Origin: CAVXTF01 sp963701375
GTDB taxonomy: Bacteria > Actinomycetota > Acidimicrobiia > Acidimicrobiales > CAVXTF01
Length of the DNA: 64,000 nucleotides
Assembly: GCA_963701375.1 (NCBI GenBank)
Contig: CAVOZT010000004.1
Location: 930,001 to 994,000, forward strand
Direction: 5' to 3'
Every line of letters begins with the position of its first letter. The stretch's first letter is position 1. Both the position numbers and the translations under genes were made by a program. A model generated the notes under the pieces. The model saw nothing but the letters and a program-made list of their open reading frames with translations. It had not been told where the DNA came from and made no database searches. Below are positions 17,612 to 25,513 of the stretch, piece after piece.

Positions 17612-18809
17612 CTACGCCGCGGTTGAGACTTGGCTACGCACACCGGGGAATGACGAGTCGAGCGATGAACTCGACACGAGCGGTGACGAGCTCTGCCCAA
17701 AGTCATATCGGAGCTGAGCTGTAACGGCCTGCTCGATCAGTGGCCACGCGGTCGGCGGGTATGCATCCGGGGGTGAGCAGCCATCGGTTGCAAGTTGGAG
17801 GATGGCAGGGGGCACTGGGAGGTGGAGCTGCCTCACCGCGCCGACGACGCCGCCGTGCGCGTGGTTAACGGTGCACACATCGTCGAAAACGTTGTGGCCG
17901 TAGCCGTCGATTACGAGGAGCGTCTTGTGTCTTGAAACCGAGTTGTAGAAGGTCGTGACCGTCGACGTCGGGACGGTCTTGTCCAGACTGCCTGAGATCA
18001 TGAGCGACGGAACGGGAGTCGAGGGGAGAGCGACCGGCACACCAGCGAGCGCAATCCATCCGAGGATGGCGGGGTCAGCTCTAGCCAACAGCACCGCCGT
18101 CCCACCGCCGGCGGAGTGACCGAGCGAGGCTACTTTCGCGGAGTCGACATGCCCAAAGAAGAGGGACCCGGTCGCGGTGTCGAGATTTTTGACGTACGCA
18201 AGAGCTGCGAGCTGTTCTGACACGTCCGCCGTCGGCTCACCCTGCGAAACATGGTTCGAGAAGACAGCGGAGAGGTCGCGCTTGAGCTGGTCCGTGGCAA
18301 CGACGATCATTCCCCAAGTTGCAAGATGCGCTGTGAGAAAGCTTGATTGCTCGGGATAGCCACCGTACCCGTGGCTGAACAAGACGACAGGGAACGAGCC
18401 AGGAGCGACAGGTACCCCGGAGAACGCATCCTCGGTAACTCCGTCGGCCAGTGACGGTGGGATCAGATGCCTGATTACCGGTGGCACCCATGCCGCGCAG
18501 GTGGTACGTATACGGCTGACGTCCCACAACGCTCGTCTTCGTTACCGGATACCAGACAACGACGGGATCTCCGTTGACGTCATACTGGAACGTCCCCGCC
18601 GCATACGGACCCGGCCGGGAGAACTCGGTAGCAGCGTTGCCGTGGGTGGTTATACCCGTCGCGACCGTCGACCCGCTGCACGCCGCGGCGAAGACTCCGG
18701 AGACTGCGAGTGCTACAAGCACGACAACAAGCCGACCATATCTGTTAGCCGGTCGCGGCGTGCCATTGGATATCCGCGTCAACGACGCGATGCTTTCGGC
18801 TCGAACCAT
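17612..18809 (-). pseudogene. Lipoprotein alpha/beta hydrolase, interrupted by a one-base frameshift
   Basis: Two overlapping frames together make one gene of about 399 codons. The first frame (from 18809) has a lipoprotein signal peptide ending FAAACSG and runs to PYTYHLRG. The second carries the hydrolase fold: VVLFSHGYGGYPEQ (oxyanion side), ATDQLKRD, SLGHSAGGGTAVLL with the nucleophile Ser, and LMISGSLDKTVPT with the Asp. Removing one G of the GG at 18494-18495 gives a continuous YHLRAWVPPVIRH. The family includes chlorophyllase- and PAF-acetylhydrolase-like esterases. It may be a sequencing indel; otherwise the gene is dead. The product would be an envelope esterase of unknown substrate. 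Confidence 0.75.
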
Positions 18810-18908
18810 TCCCTAACATTATTGCAATATGGCAACGGGCACGCCCGTCCGCAGCGCCCTGGTTTTGCTCTATCCTCCGAATCACATCGGCGGAACGAGG
18901 GCTCACGA

Positions 18909-19968
18909 ATGCTCACGATCACGTTGCAGGACTTGCGTTTTCGCGCTCGGCAGTTCGTTATCGCAGTTATCGGTGCGGGCCTCGTCTTCGCAATGACTCT
19001 TCTGCTTGCCGGTCTTGCCCAGGGCTTCAAGGTGGAGATCAACCAGACGGTGGAGGGCATGGGTGCGCAGTCCTGGGTGCTGCCGACCGGGTCCGTGGCA
19101 CGTATCGCGTCCCTACCCCCGATCCTCGAGTCAGCCGTGTCGGCTGTTGCCCAGTCGCCCGGGATTACGAGGGCAGAGCCGCTTATCGTCGTTCCCCAGG
19201 CGGCGGAAATCGTAGGTCGCCAGGCGCAGAGCGTGAACCTCATCGGGTACCAGCCGGGTCAAAGCCTGGGCGGTCCGGGAGCGCCCATAACCGGCAGGCC
19301 TCTCGCTGGCAATGGTCAGGCCGTTATCGACGCTCGTTTGGGCCTTGGCATCGGTCGAAGCTTCACCGTGTCGGGTCACATTTTCCAAGTAGTCGGTGTG
19401 GTCAGGGATCGGACGTTGCTAGGCGGAGAACCCAATGCCTACGTGACGCTCAATGACGCTCAGAGGGTCATCTTTGGTGGACGACCGCTCATCGGGGCAG
19501 TTCTAATTACCGGTAGCGCTCGAAGCCTTCCCGCCGGATATTCGGTGATCTCGAACACTCAGGTCGAAGCGGCCAGCCTCGCCCAGTTATCTAGTGCTGT
19601 TTCCTCAATATCCAAATTCGCGCGCCTTCATGTGGTTGATCGCCGCGCTTATCGTCGCCGCCCTCGTATACGTGACCGCGCTGGAGCGCACGCGCGATTT
19701 CGCGGTGCTCAAAGCCGTGGGAGCGTCGACTCGATTACTCTTTGCAGGTCTCGCGGTGCAGGCTGTCATCGTTGCCCTTGCCGCCGCCATTGTCGCCGCT
19801 GTGCTTTCGAATTTCATGACCGGAATATTCGCCCAACCGGTTGACATACCTGGTAGTGCCTTCATCGTTTTACCGTTGTCGGCGCTGATCGTCGGGCTGT
19901 TCGCCAGTCTTGCGGCACTGCGCCGGGCGGCGTCTGTCGATCCAGCCGCAGCCTTCGCGGGAGCATGA
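18909..19968 (+). pseudogene. ABC transporter permease (FtsX/MacB-like, Rv0072 type), interrupted by a one-base frameshift
   Basis: Starts at ATG 18909 with MLTITLQDLRFRARQF, a transmembrane helix and a MacB-like extracytoplasmic domain. The frame is lost near 19615 and resumes with FMWLIAALIVAALVYV, VTALERTRDFAVLKAVGAS (the FtsX coupling motif) and two more helices. Removing one A from AAA at 19614-19616 restores SSISNSRAFMWL and gives about 353 residues, close to mycobacterial Rv0072 (about 349 from memory). The stop overlaps the ATG of the ATPase gene. The substrate is unknown; relatives export lipids or antimicrobials, or do mechanotransmission. Confidence 0.8.
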
Positions 19969-20948
19969 TGTCCGAACTCCAGGTGCGCGATCTGACAGTG
20001 GAATTCGACTCGGGCGGGTACAAGGTGCGACCGCTCGATCACCTCTCCTTTGACGCCGAGGACGGGGAGCTGGTCGTCGTACTAGGACCAAGCGGATGCG
20101 GAAAGACGACGTTGCTCTCGTGTCTGGCGGGTCTGATGTCTGCTACATCGGGATCGATCTTGTTCCGAGGAACCGAAGTTACCGATCTGGCCGGCCCCGC
20201 GGTGAGCGATTACCGCCGCTCGACCGTTGGCGTGGTGTTCCAGGCGTTCAACCTGATCGCCAGCCTTACAGCCAAGGGCAATGTGATGGCACCGATGCGC
20301 TTGGCCAAGGTCCCGCGTCACGAAGCAGCCGTGCGAGCGGACGGGCTTTTGGCCGAGGTGGGCCTGACTGAGCGTGCGGGTCACCGACCCGGAAAGATGT
20401 CCGGCGGCCAGCAGCAGCGCGTCGCGATCGCACGGGCCCTGGTGCACAACCCACCTCTCGTCCTTGCAGACGAGCCCACGGCTCATCTCGACCATATTCA
20501 AGTGGAAGGTGTTCTCGTCTTGATACGGAAGCTCGCCGCTCCTGGTCGGCTGGTGCTCGTCTCAACGCACGATGACCGGATCACCCATATCGCTGATCGG
20601 GTAATAGAGCTCGTTCCTGATTTCACTGGTGCCGATCGGGATCCTGAGGAGATGCTTCTGGACCCCGGACAGGTCGTATTCGAACAGGGTGACCGGAGCG
20701 ACCTCGTATACGTCGTCGAGGAGGGCGAGGTAGAGATCTACCGGACCCGGGCTGACGGAGATGAAGAGTTCGTCGCCATGATCGCCGCCGGCAATTACTT
20801 CGGCGAGCTCGGCCCGATGCTCAATCTTCCACGTAGCACGTCTGCGCGGGCTCACATCAAGTCTCGATTGACGTCCTATCCACTGCGAGCTTTCCGCCAG
20901 CAATTCCCCCACACCAGACGCGGGTCCGCCCTGCAAAACGTGGAGTAA
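19965..20948 (+). CDS. ABC transporter ATPase fused to a cyclic nucleotide-binding-like domain (Rv0073 type)
   Basis: 327 residues. An N-terminal LolD/MacB-type ATPase has GPSGCGKTT (Walker A), VFQAFNLI (Q-loop), MSGGQQQRVAIARAL (signature), LVLADEPTAHLD (Walker B) and STHDD (H-loop). From about residue 225 a second domain follows (FEQGDRSDLVYVVEEGEVEI, then GNYFGELGPMLNLPRSTSAR), which is a CNMP/Crp-like beta roll. The phosphate cassette FGELGPMLNLPRSTSAR is close to the cAMP-binding consensus, with Glu and Arg kept, so nucleotide gating of the transporter is plausible. It matches mycobacterial Rv0073 in architecture and length. It overlaps the permease stop. Confidence 0.9.
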   Translation: MMSELQVRDLTVEFDSGGYKVRPLDHLSFDAEDGELVVVLGPSGCGKTTLLSCLAGLMSATSGSILFRGTEVTDLAGPAVSDYRRSTVGVVFQAFNLIASLTAKGNVMAPMRLAKVPRHEAAVRADGLLAEVGLTERAGHRPGKMSGGQQQRVAIARALVHNPPLVLADEPTAHLDHIQVEGVLVLIRKLAAPGRLVLVSTHDDRITHIADRVIELVPDFTGADRDPEEMLLDPGQVVFEQGDRSDLVYVVEEGEVEIYRTRADGDEEFVAMIAAGNYFGELGPMLNLPRSTSARAHIKSRLTSYPLRAFRQQFPHTRRGSALQNVE

Positions 20949-20979
20949 TGCTTGACCTACTTTGTAGCGGAGGTGGGTT

Positions 20980-22122
20980 ATGTCGACTGGTAACTTTCTA
21001 ATCGTCACTTGGGAGGGTGGGGGAAATGTGCCTCCGGCTCTGGCCCTGGGAGCGCGGCTGATTGGCGCTGGTCACCGGGCACGGCTTCTGGGAACGCGCT
21101 CTATCGAGCAAAGGGCGCTGGCCGCCGGCATGAAGTTCACTGGCTTTGAGTCCGTTGCGATGTGGCCCAGCGGGCTACCGATGGACGACGATTCTGCTCG
21201 CTTCGACGCCATGCTCAACGGCGCCGAGGTGGCACGAGACGTGGTGAACACTGTCAAGGCGGATCCGCCCGATGTGCTGGTCGTCGATTGCATGATGGGA
21301 GGTGCTCTTGCTGCGGCCGAGTTCGTCGACATTCCGACAGTTGTGCTGGTGCACGTGCTGTTTGAGCCGTTCGTCACCGTTTGGGGTCAGTTTGTCGTTG
21401 ACGAGGGCAAAGGACGTATGGCCTTAGGACTGCCTGCTTTCGACGAAAAGCCTCCGATGAACGAAGTACTGGCCCGGGCCTCGATGACTCTGATTTGTAT
21501 CCCGGCCGAATTTGATTTTCCGGACACGCCCATGACGCCGGGAACTCACTATGTCGGCCCGATCACCGCTCCGCATTCGAGCGCAGAGGCTTGGATCCAA
21601 CCATGGGACTCGGACGACGAGCGTCCCCTCGTGCTCGTCAGCCTTAGCTCTACCCTTCAGGGCCAGGATCGTGCCCTTCCCCCCATCATGGAAGCGATGC
21701 GAGATTTGCCGGTGCGGGCGTTGCTGACTCTTGGAAACGTCATTACGAAGGACGAGTTGATCGTGCCTCCGAATGTGACGGTCGTCGATTACCTGCCGCA
21801 CACAGCCGTGCTTGGAGACACATCGTTGGTGATCAGTCACGCTGGGTTGAGCACGGTCATGGGCGCCCTCTCATATGGCGTCCCGCTCGTCTGTATCCCC
21901 CAAGGCCGTGATCAGAGCTTCAATTCCGAAAGAGTGCAGAGTTGCGGCGTAGGGGTCAGTCTTCCCCAAGATGCGTCGCCAGATGTCATCGCCGTTGCGA
22001 CCCGAACGGTTCTTGAAGATGTGTCATACACGAACTCGGCGCGGTCGTTCGAGAGGCTCATATCGAGCGCGGGTCATGGCTCGCTCGCCGTCGAGCTTTT
22101 GGAGGCGTTGCTGACCCAATAG
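20980..22122 (+). CDS. Glycosyltransferase, GT1/UGT-like (MGT family)
   Basis: 380 residues with the two Rossmann halves of a GT-B enzyme. The N-terminal half begins FLIVTWEGGGNVPPALALG. The C-terminal donor site shows VVDYLPHTAVL, then SHAGLSTVMGALSYGVPLV and IPQGRDQSFNSERV, the UGT-type nucleotide-sugar motif with the Asp-Gln pair. It should glycosylate a small hydrophobic acceptor. The start ATG at 20980 has GGAGG six bases upstream. It follows the ABC pair by 31 bases and may be co-expressed with it, as in glycolipid or macrolide export, which is inference. The protein is soluble. Confidence 0.87.
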   Translation: MSTGNFLIVTWEGGGNVPPALALGARLIGAGHRARLLGTRSIEQRALAAGMKFTGFESVAMWPSGLPMDDDSARFDAMLNGAEVARDVVNTVKADPPDVLVVDCMMGGALAAAEFVDIPTVVLVHVLFEPFVTVWGQFVVDEGKGRMALGLPAFDEKPPMNEVLARASMTLICIPAEFDFPDTPMTPGTHYVGPITAPHSSAEAWIQPWDSDDERPLVLVSLSSTLQGQDRALPPIMEAMRDLPVRALLTLGNVITKDELIVPPNVTVVDYLPHTAVLGDTSLVISHAGLSTVMGALSYGVPLVCIPQGRDQSFNSERVQSCGVGVSLPQDASPDVIAVATRTVLEDVSYTNSARSFERLISSAGHGSLAVELLEALLTQ

Positions 22123-22165
22123 CGATTTATCACGTCTTTCGTTGGGAGTCTGCAAGGGTTGAACC

Positions 22166-22669
22166 GTGGTCTCGATAGCGGGTCTTACGATCGAACCGAT
22201 CCGTGATTCCGATGTAGTAGCAGCAGTTCATGCCGAGACGGTCGCCTTTGCTTACGTCGAATTCTTCGGCAAGGGCTTGCCACCACCGCCCAGCAAAGTG
22301 GATTTAACCCTCATGTGGGAGGAACGGCTGGCGGATCCTTCCGCAACCGCGCTCCCGGCTATCAAAGAGGGACGAGTGTTAGGCACAGTGGCCGTTCGTC
22401 GAGATCCCGACTTCGCAGGCGAGGGTCAGCTGATCGGGCTTCACGTCATGCCTGAAGAGTGGGGACAAGGTGTTGGTACGGCGCTTCACGCCGCCGCCGT
22501 TCTTCTCCTGATCTCCCAAGCGTTTGGACACGCTGGATTATGGGTGATAGCTGCCAACGCCGGGGCACGCCGCATGTACGAGGCACGCGACTGGATCCTG
22601 AAAGCCGATATTGAACTCGACTACCTGGGCGCAACGGAAGTTCGGTACTTCAAGCACCTCGGCGAGTGA
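22166..22669 (+). CDS. GNAT family N-acetyltransferase
   Basis: 167 residues starting at GTG. The acetyl-CoA site is GLHVMPEEWGQGVGTALHAAA (Q-x-x-G-x-G type). A C-terminal VIAANAGARRMYEARDW is the usual strand-helix that closes the pocket. The N-terminal part (AFAYVEFFGKGLPPPPSK) is the acceptor side and looks like families acting on small amines. It lies 43 bases after the glycosyltransferase on the same strand. Confidence 0.83.
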   Translation: MVSIAGLTIEPIRDSDVVAAVHAETVAFAYVEFFGKGLPPPPSKVDLTLMWEERLADPSATALPAIKEGRVLGTVAVRRDPDFAGEGQLIGLHVMPEEWGQGVGTALHAAAVLLLISQAFGHAGLWVIAANAGARRMYEARDWILKADIELDYLGATEVRYFKHLGE

Positions 22670-22744
22670 AGGACGCTCCGTAGCATCAAAACTCAATCAC
22701 AAGACACACGAGATGACTCCTCCCGTGTTCTTTAGAGCTCCGCC

Positions 22745-23033
22745 CGTTACAAAAGAGGGGTCAGTTCTGATCGCATCGGCCAGCGGGAGCCAGCTCGGTC
22801 CAATCGTCTCGGGCGCGGGTCACGTGATACTGGTCATCGGTGGTCAAAAGGTCGTCCCCGACGTCAACACCGGGTTACGACGTATATACGAGTATTGCTT
22901 TCCTCTCGAGGATCTGAGAGCCAGGCAGGCCTACGGTGTAGCTAACGGAGTAAACAACCTCCTGATCATCAACAAGGTGATCCCACATGGCCGTATATCG
23001 GCGATCTTGGTGAATGAAACGCTCGGGTTCTGA
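22745..23033 (+). pseudogene. Remnant of a LUD-domain (LutB/LutC-type) protein, C-terminal part only
   Basis: About 95 residues (KEGSVLIASASGSQLGP, then GHVILVIGGQKVVPD, RRIYEYCFPLEDLRARQAYG and LLIINKVIPHGRI) match the C-terminal half of DUF162/LUD proteins linked to lactate utilisation. The N-terminal half is absent; the upstream sequence is the acetyltransferase and a short spacer. No start codon with a ribosome binding site precedes the homologous part. It is probably a decayed fragment with no function. Confidence 0.65.
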
Positions 23034-23210
23034 AGGAGGACTCATCTACAGCGGACCGTACGATCCGTCGGCGTTAAGAAATGATCAAAGGTGCCGCCCT
23101 CGGCTTAGCCGACGCTTGCGATCGGCCCAGTGCTGATCCCACGACTCGCAAGGTCCGCAACCAACTCATCCAAATCGCTGACCGATATGGTCACAGCAAT
23201 TTTGGGACGT

Positions 23211-23717
23211 TCAGGATGGAATGCCGGGCGGTCCAAGGATCTCGATGCCGTATTCGGCGGCAAGTGCACCCAGTCGTTCTGGGTCTGGGGGCTCGCTCGG
23301 AGGCGGCGGCAAGGTAAGAGCGCTAGCCGGCTTTGCGCCGGAGCGCATGAAACTCTCGAAACCAGCCGGTTCTGTGACCAGCAAGAAGCGGGCTCCGTCT
23401 CGTGAGGACACCGTAAAAGTGTGAGGCGTGTCTTTTGGACCGAACACGAAGGATCCCGCCGGTGCGTGGATCACCTGACCATCGACCCAAATTGTGAGTT
23501 CGCCCTCGAGCACATAGAACCACTCGTCTTCGCGGTGGTGGACGTGAAGTGGCGAACCAGAGTTGTGAGGGCTCGTGTGCTCGATAACGGCGACCCGGCC
23601 GCCGGTCTCCTCTGCAGAGGCCTTGATCGTGGCCAGCATTCCCATGAACCAAAGCGCTTCACCCTCATTGGGTTGCAACGCGATCGGGCGAATCGCCCCC
23701 CTGTGATCGTCAGTCAT
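23211..23717 (-). CDS. Cupin domain protein
   Basis: 168 residues with the cupin barrel. Motif 1 is SPLHVHHREDEWFYVLEGE (two His and a Glu for metal binding), and motif 2 is PKDTPHTFTV (His). A C-terminal Pro-rich stretch follows. Such single-domain cupins are dioxygenases, isomerases or binding proteins; the reaction is unknown. Its ATG overlaps the SRPBCC stop by four bases (ATGA), so the two are translationally coupled and controlled by the divergent TetR gene. Confidence 0.85.
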   Translation of the reverse strand: MTDDHRGAIRPIALQPNEGEALWFMGMLATIKASAEETGGRVAVIEHTSPHNSGSPLHVHHREDEWFYVLEGELTIWVDGQVIHAPAGSFVFGPKDTPHTFTVSSRDGARFLLVTEPAGFESFMRSGAKPASALTLPPPPSEPPDPERLGALAAEYGIEILGPPGIPS

Positions 23718-24235
23718 GACGCATTCTCCCCGCCGATTGCCTCTGCCGCCTCGGTGTCGGTTTCGGCAGCGATCTTCAGTCGAGCCAGCGTGTAGCGCAT
23801 GCCCTCCAGCAGCTCGCGGTGGCGATTGGTCGGGATGTCAAGGACGCGCGCCCAGGCAGGGATCTGCTTCACCTCGTAGGACTCCGTGACCCGAGTTCCG
23901 CCGTCAACTCGCTCGAAGTGGTAGCGCCACACGGTCGACTCGCGCCCACCTTCCTCCGTGACGAAGGCGAACTGTCGTCCGCGTTGCGCGTCAAGGACTC
24001 GGCCGTGTCGAGACCACCGCATGAGCTTGCGCGGTCCGCCCCGGTTGTGGCCGATGAAGCGGGCACCTTTCACCGGAGCGGAGGCGTCGCCCTCCCACTC
24101 GACCTGTTGGCATTCGGGACTCCACTGGCCCATGCGCGGCATGTCCGCGACCAGGTCGTAGATGCGCTCAGCGGTGGCGTTGACGACCAGCTCCTCACTG
24201 TCTTGAGTCAGCCACCACCTTTGGTTCTTCGGCAT
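23714..24235 (-). CDS. SRPBCC family protein (polyketide cyclase/lipid-transport-like)
   Basis: About 173 residues. The START/Bet v1-like pocket begins LVVNATAERIYDLVADMPRMGQWSPECQ, a standard opening of actinobacterial SRPBCC proteins. FEYVTEE-type strands and the C-terminal helix (RELLEGMRYTLARLK) complete the fold. It probably binds a hydrophobic ligand; some relatives are cyclases or dehydratases. The ATG at 24235 is chosen because the fold starts there; 24304 would add 23 residues. It is the first gene of the cupin operon and divergent from tetR. Confidence 0.82.
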   Translation of the reverse strand: MPKNQRWWLTQDSEELVVNATAERIYDLVADMPRMGQWSPECQQVEWEGDASAPVKGARFIGHNRGGPRKLMRWSRHGRVLDAQRGRQFAFVTEEGGRESTVWRYHFERVDGGTRVTESYEVKQIPAWARVLDIPTNRHRELLEGMRYTLARLKIAAETDTEAAEAIGGENAS

Positions 24236-24277
24236 GATGCGCCCTCTTTTCTCAAGCGGTGATCGGGTATGGCGCAG

Positions 24278-24292
24278 GCTAATACTATTAGC
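24278..24292. promoter_or_regulatory. Inverted repeat, probable TetR operator
   Basis: A perfect 6-bp inverted repeat GCTAAT-act-ATTAGC lies between the divergent SRPBCC/cupin operon and the TetR gene, about 40 bases from each start and in the AT-rich part of the gap. Such placement and symmetry are typical of TetR self-regulated operators. No binding data can be read from sequence. Confidence 0.5.
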
Positions 24293-24329
24293 TCTAGCTG
24301 TCAAGACACTCTTATGCTATGGTATTTTG

Positions 24330-25013
24330 ATGAGCCAGAGTGAGGCCGCCAAGCAGATTCCGGGGCCGCAACGAGTCGATCGACGCGCTCGACGGCACCG
24401 AGAGACCATCGAGGAGATCCTCGACATCGCCACGGAAGTGATGACCGAGGAAGGGGTCAACGGCCTCAGCGTGGCCGAAGTCGCACGCCGCCTAGGCGTG
24501 AAGCCTCCCTCGATATACAAGTACTTCCCCTCGCTGATGGCCATATACGACTCTCTCTTCCGGCGCGGTCAAGTCGAACACCTCGAAGTCATGCGCCAGG
24601 CCATGGCCCCCGCGGAGCCCGGGCTCAAGGCTTTGACAGCGGGTCTCGAGGCCAGCGGGCGCTGGGCACTCGCAAACCGGGCTATCGCGCAGTTGATGTT
24701 CTGGCGCCCAGTTCCGAGCTTCGAGCCATCCGCTGACGCCTTCGCTGCCAGCGTCGAGATGGTCGCGCTCCAGCGCGCCGCTATGGCCGACGCGGTTGCC
24801 GCCGGCCAGCTCGGTCCGGAGGCTGACTCAGAGGAAGCCGTCTATCTCGTCTCCACGTTGATCGTCGGAGTGCTCAGCCAGGCTATGGCCAATGAGCCCG
24901 ACCTCGAATGGGGCAAGGGCCGCTTTACTCCGACGTTCCCCAAACTCATGAAGCTGCTCGCCGCCGTCTACCCGGTTCCCGCTGCATCGAAGCGAAGGAG
25001 TCTCGCTTTCTGA
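24330..25013 (+). CDS. TetR/AcrR family transcriptional regulator
   Basis: About 227 residues. N-terminal HTH: RETIEEILDIATEVMTEEGV, then LSVAEVARRLGVKPPSIYKYFPSLMAIYDSLF, a clear TetR DNA-binding domain with the recognition helix. The C-terminal ligand domain (MAPAEPGLKALTAGLEASGRWAL and later) resembles the WHG-type TetR_C group. The ATG at 24330 is used; upstream residues from 24234 are hydrophobic and unlike the family. It should repress the divergent SRPBCC and cupin genes through the inverted repeat between them. Confidence 0.9.
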   Translation: MSQSEAAKQIPGPQRVDRRARRHRETIEEILDIATEVMTEEGVNGLSVAEVARRLGVKPPSIYKYFPSLMAIYDSLFRRGQVEHLEVMRQAMAPAEPGLKALTAGLEASGRWALANRAIAQLMFWRPVPSFEPSADAFAASVEMVALQRAAMADAVAAGQLGPEADSEEAVYLVSTLIVGVLSQAMANEPDLEWGKGRFTPTFPKLMKLLAAVYPVPAASKRRSLAF

Positions 25014-25457
25014 CAACGAACAGGGGCCGCACTGATGAGCTCGGAGAGATTCTCAAGCGAGGCCGGATTCCTATCGCGAGAGTTCCTGCGCACTCCACGG
25101 AGTCCACCATCGTGTCCGGCCGGATGGTTAGATTCGACCGATTTCGCGCCTCGGCGAGGTAGGTGACGGCGGTACTCATCCGCATACCGCCTTTGGCGTT
25201 GCGCGGCGACACTCCGCCCTGACGACACCTGGTCGATTGTGATCCTCGACGTATGGATGTCCCGACGCGACGGCACCGTCGAGGAAGGCTGCTTGGACGG
25301 CGTTCAACTCGTCTCGTGGATTGCGGCGAATCGGGATGAGGCCATCCGAGCCGTGCCATTGATCGCTGAAATCGGTGAAGCGCTCCAGACGGCGAAGATC
25401 CTCGAGAATGTCGGCAAAGCCCCAGCCCGAGTTGCCCATTGCGTCCCAGCTACATCA
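24975..25457 (-). pseudogene. Remnant of a GMC oxidoreductase (choline/glucose dehydrogenase family)
   Basis: Three short frames read in order look like the middle of a GMC flavoenzyme: WDAMGNSGWGFADILEDLRR, HGSDGLIPIRR and the DHN stretch in the first; GMRMSTAVTYLAEARNRSNL and TIRPDTMVDSV in the second; a weak continuation in the third. Both ends are missing, a TGA precedes the first piece, and two frame changes occur (near 25215 and 25070). This is a true decayed fragment, not a single-indel gene. It fills the gap between the TetR and the LuxR-type gene. Confidence 0.65.
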
Positions 25458-25513
25458 GTGGTGCGGTCAACGACACCCACGAGCTCGCGAAACATCTTCA
25501 CGCGCACCTCAGC

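Noticed and set aside
19560..19640. Programmed frameshift in the ABC permease
   Set aside because: No slippery heptamer or downstream structure is obvious, and similar one-base changes occur at five other unrelated sites, so an indel is simpler.
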